A stretch of DNA of 64,000 nucleotides from an uncultured Modestobacter sp. (lineage in GTDB: Bacteria > Actinomycetota > Actinomycetes > Mycobacteriales > Geodermatophilaceae), in contig NZ_CANKUD010000006.1 in the NCBI RefSeq assembly GCF_947486615.1, positions 222,325-286,324 on the forward strand. Reading direction: 5' to 3'. Every line of letters starts with the position of its first letter. Position 1 is the stretch's first letter. Positions 48,338-56,263 of this stretch are shown here, piece after piece. The notes beneath the pieces are model-generated. The model was not told where the DNA came from, made no database searches, and saw only the letters and a program-made list of their open reading frames with translations. The position numbers and the translations under genes were made by a program.

Positions 48338-49753
48338 ATGTCTCGTCGCGCCAAGATCGTCTGCACGCTGGGCCCGGCCACCGGCTCCCTGGAGCAGATC
48401 ACCGCCCTCGTCGAGGCCGGCATGGACGTCGCCCGCCTCAACTTCAGCCACGGCAAGCACGCCGACCACGAGACCGCCTACCGCCTCGTGCGCCAGGCCT
48501 CGGACAAGGTCGGCCGCGCCGTCGCCATCCTCGCCGACCTGCAGGGCCCCAAGATCCGCCTCGGTACGTTCGCCGACGGCCCGGTCGTCTGGGAGACCGG
48601 CGCCCGCGTCTGCATCACCGTCGACGACGTCGAGGGCACCGCCGAGCGCGTCTCCACGACCTACAAGGACCTCGCCAACGACGCCCGGGTGGGCGACCGG
48701 CTGCTCGTCGACGACGGCAAGCTCGCGCTGACCGTCGTCGAGGTCAACGGCCCCGACGTCTTCTGCCTGGTGCTCGAGGGCGGGCCGATCTCGAACAACA
48801 AGGGCCTGTCGCTGCCCGGGGTCGCTGTCAGCGTGCCGGCGATGTCGGAGAAGGACGCCGAGGACCTGCGCTTCGCGCTCTCCCTGGGCGTGGACTTCGT
48901 CGCGCTGTCCTTCGTCCGGCACGCCCGCGACGTCGAGCTGGTGCGCGAGATCATGCACCAGGAGGACGTCGTGGTGCCGGTGATCGCCAAGCTGGAGAAG
49001 CCGGAGGCGGTCGAGAACCTCGAGGCGATCGTCGAGGCGTTCGACGGCGTCATGGTCGCCCGCGGCGACCTGGGCGTGGAGCTCCCGCTCGAGCAGGTGC
49101 CGCTGGTGCAGAAGCGCGCGGTGCAGGTGGCCCGTGAGTACAACAAGCCGGTCATCGTGGCCACGCAGATGCTCGAGTCGATGATCGAGAACTCCCGGCC
49201 GACCCGCGCCGAGGCCTCCGACGTCGCCAACGCCGTGCTCGACGGCGCCGACGCGGTGATGCTGTCGGGGGAGACCTCGGTGGGCAAGTTCCCGATCGTC
49301 GCGGTGAAGACGATGGAGCGGATCATCGACGCCATCGAGACCGACGAGATCCTCAGCCCTGCGGTGACCCGGGCGCCCGGCTCGCGCCCCGGCGCGATCG
49401 TGCGCGCGGCCAAGGACATCGGGGAGGCCCTCGACGTGGCCGCCCTCGCCGCGTTCACCTCCACCGGCAAGAGCGCCCAGCGGCTGGCCGCGCTGCACAC
49501 CCGGCTGCCGATCCTCGCCTTCACCAACGACCCGCGGGTGCGCAGCCGGCTGGCGCTGTCCTGGGGCGTGGAGACCTTCATCGTGCCCACCGTCGAGCAC
49601 ACCGACGACATGGTCGCCCAGGTCGACTTCTCGCTGCTGTCCATCGGCCGGCTCAAGGAGGGTGACCAGGTCGTGGTCGTGGCGGGTTCCCCGCCGAACA
49701 CCGCCGGGTCCACCAACCTAATCCGCGTCCACGAGGTGGGGACCGAGGCGTGA
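48338..49753 (+). CDS. pyk: pyruvate kinase
   Basis: 471 residues. It makes pyruvate and ATP from phosphoenolpyruvate. RRAKIVCTLGPAT, RLNFSHG, ADLQGPKIRLG, the active-site VIAKLEKPEAVEN (catalytic Lys), MVARGDLGVELP and MLSGETSVGKFP are all conserved. The C-terminal allosteric domain is complete. ATG 48338 follows TAGTTT by 6 nt. The stop overlaps the thioesterase start. Confidence 0.97.
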   Translation: MSRRAKIVCTLGPATGSLEQITALVEAGMDVARLNFSHGKHADHETAYRLVRQASDKVGRAVAILADLQGPKIRLGTFADGPVVWETGARVCITVDDVEGTAERVSTTYKDLANDARVGDRLLVDDGKLALTVVEVNGPDVFCLVLEGGPISNNKGLSLPGVAVSVPAMSEKDAEDLRFALSLGVDFVALSFVRHARDVELVREIMHQEDVVVPVIAKLEKPEAVENLEAIVEAFDGVMVARGDLGVELPLEQVPLVQKRAVQVAREYNKPVIVATQMLESMIENSRPTRAEASDVANAVLDGADAVMLSGETSVGKFPIVAVKTMERIIDAIETDEILSPAVTRAPGSRPGAIVRAAKDIGEALDVAALAAFTSTGKSAQRLAALHTRLPILAFTNDPRVRSRLALSWGVETFIVPTVEHTDDMVAQVDFSLLSIGRLKEGDQVVVVAGSPPNTAGSTNLIRVHEVGTEA

Positions 49754-50637
49754 CGGCCGGGGTCGCGCAGCCGGGGGAGACCCCGGCTGCGGAGCTGATG
49801 CTGGTCCTGGACCTGGAGGAACGCGGTCCGGACCTCTACGTCGGCACGACCCCGAGCACTCCGCTGCAGCGGATCTTCGGCGGCCAGGTGGCGGCCCAGG
49901 CCCTCACCGCGGCCAACGCGAGCGTGCCGGCGGGGCGGACGGTGCACTCGCTGCACTCGTACTTCCTCCGCCCGGGCGACCCGCACGAGGAGATCCGCTA
50001 CGAGGTGGACCGGATCCGTGAGGGCCGGTCGTTCAGCACCCGGCGGGTGGTGGCGCGCCAGACCCGCAAGGGCGAGGACGTCGCCATCTTCGCGCTGACC
50101 GCCGACTTCACCGCCGGCGAGCGCCCGGTGGTCGAGCACTCGCTGCCGATGCCGCAGGTGCCCGGCCCCGAGGGGCTGCCCGGCCTGGCCGAGGTCGCCG
50201 CCGCGCACCCGGCGCAGGGCAAGGCGTCGCAGGCGATCGGGCGTGCGGTGGAGCAGCGCTACCTCAGCGACCCGTTCGACCCGGCTCCCCGGCTGCCCCC
50301 GCACACCGCGTTCCGGGTGTGGTTCCGGGTGGCCGGCCGGCTGCCGGACGACGATGCGGTGCACGCCGCGGCGCTGACCTTCGTCAGTGACCTGACCCTG
50401 CTGTCGGCCGGGCTGGCCCGGATCGGTGGTGGGTGGGGCGGCTCGGTGGTCGGCGCCAGCCTGGACCACGCGGTGTGGTTCCACCGGCCGGTGCGGGCCG
50501 ACGAGTGGTTCCTCTACGAGACCGACAGCCCGGCGGCCGCCAGTGGACGGGCGCTGTGCTTCGGGCAGATCTGGGCCGCCGACGGCACCCACGTGGCCAC
50601 CGTCGCCCAGGAGGGCCTCATCCGCTCCCTCGGCTGA
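49750..50637 (+). CDS. tesB: acyl-CoA thioesterase II
   Basis: 295 residues, double-hotdog TesB family. It hydrolyses acyl-CoA esters in the cytoplasm. FGGQVAAQALTAA, HSLHSYFLRPGDP and, in the second repeat, SLDHAVWFHRPVRADEW followed by a C-terminal GRALCFGQIW segment are typical. GTG 49750 overlaps the pyk stop (GTGA). Confidence 0.92.
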   Translation: MTAGVAQPGETPAAELMLVLDLEERGPDLYVGTTPSTPLQRIFGGQVAAQALTAANASVPAGRTVHSLHSYFLRPGDPHEEIRYEVDRIREGRSFSTRRVVARQTRKGEDVAIFALTADFTAGERPVVEHSLPMPQVPGPEGLPGLAEVAAAHPAQGKASQAIGRAVEQRYLSDPFDPAPRLPPHTAFRVWFRVAGRLPDDDAVHAAALTFVSDLTLLSAGLARIGGGWGGSVVGASLDHAVWFHRPVRADEWFLYETDSPAAASGRALCFGQIWAADGTHVATVAQEGLIRSLG

Positions 50638-50661
50638 TCCGCCGTCGGCCCGGTCGCCGGT

Positions 50662-50709
50662 GCGCAGTCGTCGGGGTCTCCGCGCGGATGGAGACCCCGA
50701 CGACCGCGC
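50662..50709. terminator. 20-bp hairpin between convergent tesB and decarboxylase genes
   Basis: 50662-50681 pairs with 50690-50709 with one mismatch around an 8-nt loop; it ends 8 bp from the decarboxylase stop. Bidirectional terminator. Confidence 0.8.
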
Positions 50710-50716
50710 AGCTGCG

Positions 50717-52744
50717 TCAGTCGGGCAGCCGGTCGGCCGCAGGCGGGAGGTCGGCCTGGGCGGTCGCCTGCGCGGCTGTCTCGTCCCAGGCAGCGGGCGT
50801 CTCGACGGTCGGGCTCTCGTCCGCCGGGGGCTCGTGTGCCGGGTCCCGGGGGGCAGCCGGCTCGCCGGCCCGTGCCTCGTCGTCGGCGCCGGTCGGGTCG
50901 GCGCCGGTCGGGTCGGCGGTGGCCCGGTCGAGGGCGCCGAAACCGGTCGGGCTCGTCCCACCGGCGTCGCCCTCGTCCGGGACCGTGCCGGCGGCGACAC
51001 CGGTGGCGACCGGCTCGGCGCCGACCGCCTCGCCAGCGGCCTGGTCGCTCCCGGTCTGATCGCCTCCTGTGGACTGGTCCACGCCGGCCGCTGTCTCCAC
51101 GGCGACTGCCTCTGCGGCGACTGCCTCTGCGGCGACTGCTTCTGCGGCGACTGCTTCTGCGGCCGCTGCCTCAACGGCCGCGGCCCGCTCCACCGCTGCC
51201 TGCTCGGCCTGTTCCCGGGCGCGCTGCTCGGCGGCCTGACGCTCGGCGAGCTCGCGGGCGCGCTGCTCGGCCTGCTGCTCGGCGAAGTCGTTGGCCAGCC
51301 AGTCGTGGCCCTCGCAGAGCAGTGCCCAGGCACGCTCGACGTGCACGCGGGTCGTCGCCGGGGCGCCGATCGCCACGCGCAGCACCGCCCGGCCGCCGAC
51401 GGTGGTGTGGGTCAGGAAGACCTCGCCGCCGTCGTTGAGCCGGTCCAGCAGGGTCATCGTCGCGACGTCGGCGTCCACACCGGCCGGCCAGCGGGGCTGC
51501 AGGCAGACCAGGGACAGCGGGTGCGGGGCCACCACGTCGAAGCGGTCGTCGTCCCGGGCCCAGCCGGCCAGCTCCTGCGCCATCGCGACGTGGCCGCGGA
51601 TGTGCTCGCGCAGCCCCTCGGCGCCGTACCAGCGCACCACGAACCAGAGCTTGAGCGCCCGGAAGCGGCGTCCGAGCTCGATCTGCCAGTCGCGGTAGTC
51701 GACGACCGCACCGGTGTCGGTGGCCGCGTTGCGCAGGTACTCCGGGAGGATCGCCAGTGCCCCGGTGAGCGCGGCCCGGTCGGCGACCCAGAACAGCGTC
51801 GCGTCGAACCCGGTGAGCAGCCACTTGTGCGCGTCGGTGGTGTAGCTGTCGGCCCACTCGACACCGGCCTGCAGCGCACGCAGCTCCGGGACGACGGCGC
51901 TGACACCGGCGTAGGCGGCGTCCACGTGCAGCCACACGCCGAAGCGCTGGCACACCGCGCCGAGCTCGGCGAGCGGGTCGATGGCGGTGGTCGACGTCGT
52001 CCCGACCGTGGCGCAGACCAGGACCGGGACGAACCCACGGGCCACGTCGCGCTCCAGTCGCTGGGCCAGGGCGCGGGGGCTCATGGCCAGGTCGGCGTCC
52101 ACCTCGACGACGCGGATCGCGTCGGTGCCCAGCCCCGCGATGCGGGCGGCCTTCTCCATCGAGCTGTGCGTCTGGGCGGAGACGTAGACGGTGTGGTCCT
52201 CCGGGCGCACGCCCTGGCGCAGGGTGGCGCCCTTGCTGGCCCGGTGCAGCGCGGCGAGCAGCGCGACCAGGTTCGCCCCGGAGCTGGAGTCCTGGACGAC
52301 GCCCCCGCCGGTGCCGGTGGACCGGAAGGACTCCGGCAGGCCCATCAGCTCGGCGAACCAGTCCATGACGTGCTGCTCGAGCTCGGTGGCCGCCGGGCTG
52401 GTCACCCAGGACATCCCCTGCACGCCCAGACCGGCCGACACCAGGTCGCCGAGAACGGAGGGGCCGGAGGTGTTCGCCGGGAAGTAGCCGAGGAAGCCCG
52501 GGTGCTGCCAGTGCGTGATCCCCGGCAGCACGACCCGGTCCAGGTCGCCCAGGACGGCGGAGAACGGCTCGCCCTGCTCGGGGGCCGCCGGGGGCAACGC
52601 GGCGCGGACGTCGCCGGGGGAGACCTGCGAGCGGACCGGGACCGACCCCGGGTCGTCCCGCAGTCGCGACCAGTAGTCGGCGATCCAGTCGACGACCTCG
52701 TGGCCGTGCTGGCGGAACTCCTCAGGGGTCATGTGGCCGGTCAC
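50717..52744 (-). CDS. PLP-dependent group II (aromatic-type) decarboxylase with long C-terminal tail
   Basis: 675 residues; the family is normally about 480. Core 1-486: HWQHPGFLGYFPAN, GGVVQDSSSGANL, HVDAAYAG and the PLP lysine in TTDAHKWLLTGFD, as in aromatic L-amino-acid decarboxylases. Tail 487-675: a charged helix rich in Glu/Gln/Arg/Ala (coiled coil likely), a run of AEAVA repeats, then acidic, Gly/Pro-rich probably disordered sequence. GTG 52744 has TACGGT (complement of 52751-52756) 6 nt upstream. Substrate could be an aromatic amino acid; unproven. Confidence 0.88.
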   Translation of the reverse strand: MTGHMTPEEFRQHGHEVVDWIADYWSRLRDDPGSVPVRSQVSPGDVRAALPPAAPEQGEPFSAVLGDLDRVVLPGITHWQHPGFLGYFPANTSGPSVLGDLVSAGLGVQGMSWVTSPAATELEQHVMDWFAELMGLPESFRSTGTGGGVVQDSSSGANLVALLAALHRASKGATLRQGVRPEDHTVYVSAQTHSSMEKAARIAGLGTDAIRVVEVDADLAMSPRALAQRLERDVARGFVPVLVCATVGTTSTTAIDPLAELGAVCQRFGVWLHVDAAYAGVSAVVPELRALQAGVEWADSYTTDAHKWLLTGFDATLFWVADRAALTGALAILPEYLRNAATDTGAVVDYRDWQIELGRRFRALKLWFVVRWYGAEGLREHIRGHVAMAQELAGWARDDDRFDVVAPHPLSLVCLQPRWPAGVDADVATMTLLDRLNDGGEVFLTHTTVGGRAVLRVAIGAPATTRVHVERAWALLCEGHDWLANDFAEQQAEQRARELAERQAAEQRAREQAEQAAVERAAAVEAAAAEAVAAEAVAAEAVAAEAVAVETAAGVDQSTGGDQTGSDQAAGEAVGAEPVATGVAAGTVPDEGDAGGTSPTGFGALDRATADPTGADPTGADDEARAGEPAAPRDPAHEPPADESPTVETPAAWDETAAQATAQADLPPAADRLPD
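51101..51160 (-). repeat. 15-bp tandem repeat in the decarboxylase tail
   Basis: Four units of GGCGACTGC(C/T)TCTGC (plus-strand reading) and a diverged fifth (51161-51175). On the coding strand each unit gives AEAVA. In-frame copy-number change is possible. Confidence 0.9.
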
Positions 52745-52750
52745 TGGGCC

Positions 52751-52756
52751 ACCGTA
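52751..52756 (-). promoter_or_regulatory. -10 element TACGGT, decarboxylase gene
   Basis: 6 nt before GTG 52744 on the minus strand; leaderless arrangement. Confidence 0.6.
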
Positions 52757-52873
52757 TTGAGCGGTGACACCGGACGTGGCGTCGGGTGGGCCGACGACGT
52801 CGCGGCTCCCGGCCCGGCGTCCGAACGCGCACGGCGACGGTGTGACCCGTTGCACCTGGCGGTGGTCGTGGTG

Positions 52874-52950
52874 TGGTGCCCCCGGTGCGACTCGAACGCA
52901 CACTGCGCGGGTTTTGAATCCGCTCCCTCTGCCGATTGGGGTACGGGGGC
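52874..52950 (-). tRNA. tRNA with anticodon CAA (Leu), short variable loop, CCA encoded
   Basis: On the minus strand: 7-bp acceptor stem GCCCCCG/CGGGGGC, discriminator A and genomic CCA (52874-52876); T arm GTGCG-TTCGAGT-CGCAC perfect. The anticodon loop TTCAAAA puts CAA at 52916-52914, on a stem of four pairs plus one A-C mismatch. The D arm is 18 nt with one mismatch. The mature part is 74 nt and the variable loop only 5 nt (GCAGT). CAA reads UUG (Leu), yet leucine tRNAs normally have a long variable arm. It lies between pdtaR and the decarboxylase gene. Confidence 0.85.
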
Positions 52951-53007
52951 CAGCTCAACCGGGTGAGCGGTGAGCCTATCTGGCGGGGAACTGCCACCAC
53001 CGGCCGA

Positions 53008-53013
53008 TAGGAT
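53008..53013 (+). promoter_or_regulatory. -10 element TAGGAT, pdtaR
   Basis: 6 nt before GTG 53020; leaderless arrangement. Confidence 0.65.
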
Positions 53014-53019
53014 GATCGG

Positions 53020-53643
53020 GTGAGCAACGCACCGACCCGGGTCCTCATCGCAGAGGACGAGGCACTCATCCGCCTCGACCTCAAGGAGATGCTGGAGGAG
53101 GAGGGCTACGTCGTCGTCGCCGAGGTGGGCGACGGCCAGGCCGCCGTCGAGCAGGCGCAGCAGCTGCGGCCCGACCTCGTCGTCCTCGACGTCCAGATGC
53201 CCGTCCTCGACGGCATCGCCGCGGCCGAGCAGATCGCCGCTGCGCGCATCGCGCCGGTGATCGTGCTGACCGCCTTCAGCCAGCGCGAGCTGGTGGAGCG
53301 CGCCCGGGACGCGGGTGCGATGGCCTACCTGGTCAAGCCGTTCTCCAAGAACGACCTGGTGCCCGCCATCGAGGTGGCGGTCGGCCGGTTCCAGGAGATG
53401 CACGCCCTGGACGCCGAGGTCACCGATCTCAAGGAGCGGCTGGAGGCCCGCAAGGTCGTCGAGCAGGCCAAGGGCCGGCTGATGTCCGAGCGCGGCATGA
53501 CCGAGGCCGAGGCGTTCCGCTGGATCCAGCGCACGGCGATGAACGAGCGCACGTCGATGAAGGCGCTGGCCCAGGCGATCCTGGCCACCGCCGCCGCGCC
53601 CACCGGTGGCAGCGAGCCGGCGGGCGAGCCCGCCGGCTCCTGA
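53020..53643 (+). CDS. pdtaR: ANTAR-domain response regulator
   Basis: 207 residues. Receiver domain 1-125 with acidic pocket (AEDEA), phospho-acceptor D57 in VVLDVQMP, Thr in VLTAFS and Lys in YLVKPFS. The ANTAR RNA-binding domain (about 133-190) has KVVEQAKGRLMSERGMTEAEAF. Orthologues pair with the PdtaS histidine kinase and bind terminator-antiterminator hairpins in mRNAs; the kinase is not in this window. GTG 53020 is set by TAGGAT. The C-terminal tail is Gly/Ala/Pro-rich. Confidence 0.93.
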   Translation: MSNAPTRVLIAEDEALIRLDLKEMLEEEGYVVVAEVGDGQAAVEQAQQLRPDLVVLDVQMPVLDGIAAAEQIAAARIAPVIVLTAFSQRELVERARDAGAMAYLVKPFSKNDLVPAIEVAVGRFQEMHALDAEVTDLKERLEARKVVEQAKGRLMSERGMTEAEAFRWIQRTAMNERTSMKALAQAILATAAAPTGGSEPAGEPAGS

Positions 53644-53780
53644 GCGCCTGCGCCGGGGTGGTGCCCCGGCGTGTTCCAGAGATGTGTCGGCGCGTCCCAC
53701 GGTGTGGCGACCGTGCATCGCGCACATCACAACGTCATCACGGTGCGACCGAGCCCGGCCCCACCCCCTCAGGTGGCGGT

Positions 53781-53786
53781 TAGGTT
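53781..53786 (+). promoter_or_regulatory. candidate -10 TAGGTT for liv binding-protein gene
   Basis: About 80 nt before ATG 53868; a leader with GGGAG at 53856-53860 follows. Confidence 0.45.
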
Positions 53787-53867
53787 CTCCGCACTGATCG
53801 GCCCCCCGACCGGTGTTCCAGCCTGCCGGGGGGCGAAGGACGTACACACCTCTCTGGGAGTTCCTTG

Positions 53868-55199
53868 ATGCGCACAGGCACGTTCGCCCGCGCGACCGCC
53901 CTCTCCGGTGCTGCCCTGCTCGCTCTGACCGCCTGTGGCGGCAGCAGCGACGACGGCGGCGACACCGGCGGGGACGCGAGCGGCGAGAAGCAGGTCAACG
54001 TCTACGGCACCGACGGCAACATGGGCGACCCCCTCGGCGAGGACTTCAGCGAGGACGGCGCCCTGGCCGACATGAAGGGCACCACGCCGCTGACCGAGCT
54101 CGCCGGGGACTTCACCGACCGGCTGCTCGAGGTCGACCCCGACCTCGGCACCACGTTCAACTACTCGGGCGAGACCTACGACGCCATCGTGATCAGCGCG
54201 CTCGCCGCCCAGCTGGCCGGCAGCAACCAGGCCACGGTCTGGGCGCCCTACGTCAATGGCGTGACCTTCGGCGGCGAGAAGTGCGACTCCTTCACCGCCT
54301 GCATGGAGATCATCAACGCCGGCGGCAACCCCGACTACGACGGCATCACCGGTCCGCTGAGCTTCGCCGAGCCGGGCGAGCCCGCCGAGGCGAGCTTCGG
54401 CATCCTGCAGTTCGAGGACGACAACACCATCGACCCGGCGAACAACCGCTACGTCCTCGCCGGTGACGAGAGCAACGCGGCCACCGACGAGGGCCCGGCC
54501 GCGGCCGCGCCGGGTGCCACCGGCGACCAGTTCGTCGTCGGCACCCTGCTGCCCGAGACCGGCGACCTCGCCTTCCTCGGCCCCCCGGAGATCGCCGGCG
54601 CCCAGCTCGCGGTGCAGGAGATCAACGAGGCCGGCGGCGTGCTCGGCCAGGAGGTCCGCCTGGAGCAGGGTGACTCCGGTGACACCTCGACCGACATCGC
54701 GACCCAGACGGTCGACCGGCTGCTGCAGTCCGGCGTGAACGTCATCGTCGGTGCGGCCTCCTCGAGCGTCAGCCTCACCGTCATCGACACCATCGTCGGT
54801 GCCGGCGTGGCCATGTTCTCCCCGGCGAACACCTCCGACCAGTTCACCGACTACGCGGACAACGGGCTGTACTTCCGCACGGCGCCCGCTGACACGCTGC
54901 AGGCCCGGGCACTGGCCGACCTGATCGCCGAGGACGGCGCCAACACCGTCGGGATCCTGGCCCGCAACGACTCCTACGGCAACGGCCTGGCCGACAACAC
55001 GATGGCCAACCTGATCGCCGACGGCCTGCCCGAGGACTCGGTGCGGAAGGTCATCTACGACCCCACCGCGGCGAACTTCACCTCGGAGGTCCAGCAGATG
55101 GCCGAGTTCAACCCGGACGCGATCGTGGTCATCGGCTTCGACGAGTCCTCGCGCATCATCCAGGGCCTCAACGCCGAGGGCGTCGGCCCGCAGCGCTGA
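53868..55199 (+). CDS. livK: branched-chain amino acid-type ABC substrate-binding lipoprotein, apparently circularly permuted
   Basis: 443 residues. Signal peptide and lipobox LTAC with Cys23. Residues 41-187 look like the canonical C-terminal part of a LivK/Peripla_BP_6 protein (VYGTDGN, SGETYDAIVISALAAQLAGS, DYDGITGPLSFAEPG). Residues 188-221 are an Ala/Gly-rich linker. Residues 222-443 look like the canonical N-terminal part (VGTLLPETGDLAFLGPP, AVQEINEAGGVLGQ, IVGAASSSVS, FRTAPADTLQARALADL, SYGNGLADN, FNPDAIVVIGFDESS). The stop falls just after GVGPQ, where canonical proteins would run on. ATG 53868 follows GGGAG. Probably serves the LivFGMH transporter encoded convergently downstream. Confidence 0.9.
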   Translation: MRTGTFARATALSGAALLALTACGGSSDDGGDTGGDASGEKQVNVYGTDGNMGDPLGEDFSEDGALADMKGTTPLTELAGDFTDRLLEVDPDLGTTFNYSGETYDAIVISALAAQLAGSNQATVWAPYVNGVTFGGEKCDSFTACMEIINAGGNPDYDGITGPLSFAEPGEPAEASFGILQFEDDNTIDPANNRYVLAGDESNAATDEGPAAAAPGATGDQFVVGTLLPETGDLAFLGPPEIAGAQLAVQEINEAGGVLGQEVRLEQGDSGDTSTDIATQTVDRLLQSGVNVIVGAASSSVSLTVIDTIVGAGVAMFSPANTSDQFTDYADNGLYFRTAPADTLQARALADLIAEDGANTVGILARNDSYGNGLADNTMANLIADGLPEDSVRKVIYDPTAANFTSEVQQMAEFNPDAIVVIGFDESSRIIQGLNAEGVGPQR

Positions 55200-55242
55200 C
55201 CCCGCACCGGCGCTGATCGCTCAGCGCTGACGCACCGCTCCA

Positions 55243-55282
55243 CACTGCGGCCCGGCACCCGGAAGGGTGCCGGGCCGCAGTG
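55243..55282 (+). terminator. perfect 18-bp hairpin after livK
   Basis: 55243-55260 pairs perfectly with 55265-55282 around a GGAA tetraloop, about 44 bp after the livK stop. A strong terminator; it separates livK from the following genes. Confidence 0.85.
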
Positions 55283-55301
55283 CGTCGAGGGGACTCGGCC
55301 G

Positions 55302-55622
55302 GTGGACCGTGCCCCGCTGCTCGACCGCTACCGCGAGCTCGTGCTCCACGAGCTGCCCCGCCGCGCCCGCGCCGAGCAGGAGGTGGTGACCGCCGACCAC
55401 CGCTTCGGCCGGATCGTGCTCGACCACGCCGTCGGCGGCCGGTGGTACGACTCGCTCGACCGCCGACGTGGGCCGGCGTTCACCCAGCTCGACAACGGTC
55501 AGCTACGGGTCGCGGTCGCGGTGGCCGAGCGGATCGCGGTCGAGGGCGACCCGCTGCTGCGCGAGCTCGACGAGCAGAGCCTGCGCTGGCGGGGCAAGCG
55601 CGCCGGGCGTCGCCGCCCGTGA
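55302..55622 (+). CDS. conserved hypothetical protein
   Basis: 106 residues, soluble. The N-terminal half HELPRRARAEQEVVTADHRFGRIVLDHAVGG followed by RWYD looks like an actinobacterial family of unknown function; the C-terminal half has ELDEQSLRWRGK. Helical with many Arg. The start is GTG 55302, 20 bp after the livK terminator; the stop overlaps the next GTG. No role can be given. Confidence 0.65.
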   Translation: MDRAPLLDRYRELVLHELPRRARAEQEVVTADHRFGRIVLDHAVGGRWYDSLDRRRGPAFTQLDNGQLRVAVAVAERIAVEGDPLLRELDEQSLRWRGKRAGRRRP

Positions 55623-56263
55623 GCGCCGTGGCCGTGGCCCACCTGCTGGTCGTGGGCGGCTACGCGGGCTTCCAGTGGACCGTGCGGGCGCTGGTGTACC
55701 CGCAGCTCATCGCCGCACCGCCCAGCGCCTTCGTCGCCTACGAGCAGAGCCACTCCTGGTGGGTCGCCCGGGTGGTCGGGCCGTTGTTCGCCGGCCAGCT
55801 GGTCACCACCGGCTGGCTGCTCCTGGACCGGCCCGACGACCTCGCCACGACAGGCGTGCTGGCCAGCGCCGCCTGCCTGGCCGTCGTCCTGGCGGTCACC
55901 GGCGCAGCCGCCGTGCCCCGGCACCGCCGGCTGGCCGCCGGGTTCGATGCCGGCGCGTACGCCGGCCTGCTGCGCACCGACAGCATCCGGGTGCTGGCGG
56001 CCACCGCGAACGTGGCGGCCAGCGCCTGGGCCGTGCTCGGCGGACCCCGCCCGGAGACGACGCAGCACGGTGCTGCTCCGCCCGTGCCCGGAGACGCAGC
56101 ACGGCGCCGTCCCGAGCGGGACGGCGCCGTGCCTTCGGTGCAGGGCCCGAGCGTGCGCGGGCCAGGGGAGTGGACCGCCGGCTACTGGACCTTCGCCAGC
56201 GTGCCCAGGTACAGCTCGATGACCTTCGGGTCGTTCATCAACGACCGGCCGGTGTCGGTGTAG
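55619..56263 (+). CDS. small membrane protein overlapping the end of livF
   Basis: 214 residues. The first about 145 residues have four hydrophobic segments (about 3-20, 50-68, 75-97, 118-140) and motifs VVGGYAGFQWTVRALVYPQ, PSAFVAYEQSH and AVPRHRRLAAGFD, resembling small DUF1772-like membrane proteins. The last about 70 residues are low complexity, run through a hairpin, and overlap the livF 3' end by 82 bp on the opposite strand. The true end may once have been nearer residue 145. GTG 55619 overlaps the upstream stop. Confidence 0.6.
   Translation: MSAVAVAHLLVVGGYAGFQWTVRALVYPQLIAAPPSAFVAYEQSHSWWVARVVGPLFAGQLVTTGWLLLDRPDDLATTGVLASAACLAVVLAVTGAAAVPRHRRLAAGFDAGAYAGLLRTDSIRVLAATANVAASAWAVLGGPRPETTQHGAAPPVPGDAARRRPERDGAVPSVQGPSVRGPGEWTAGYWTFASVPRYSSMTFGSFINDRPVSV
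56099..56132 (-). terminator. perfect 15-bp hairpin downstream of livF
   Basis: 56099-56113 pairs perfectly with 56118-56132 around GAGC, 50 bp past the livF stop. It lies inside the C-terminal part of the convergent membrane-protein ORF. Confidence 0.75.

Noticed and set aside
52905..52925. Reading the tRNA anticodon as UCA (suppressor or selenocysteine)
   Set aside because: Shifting the loop by one breaks the anticodon stem; the GCGG/CCGC stem with CAA is better.
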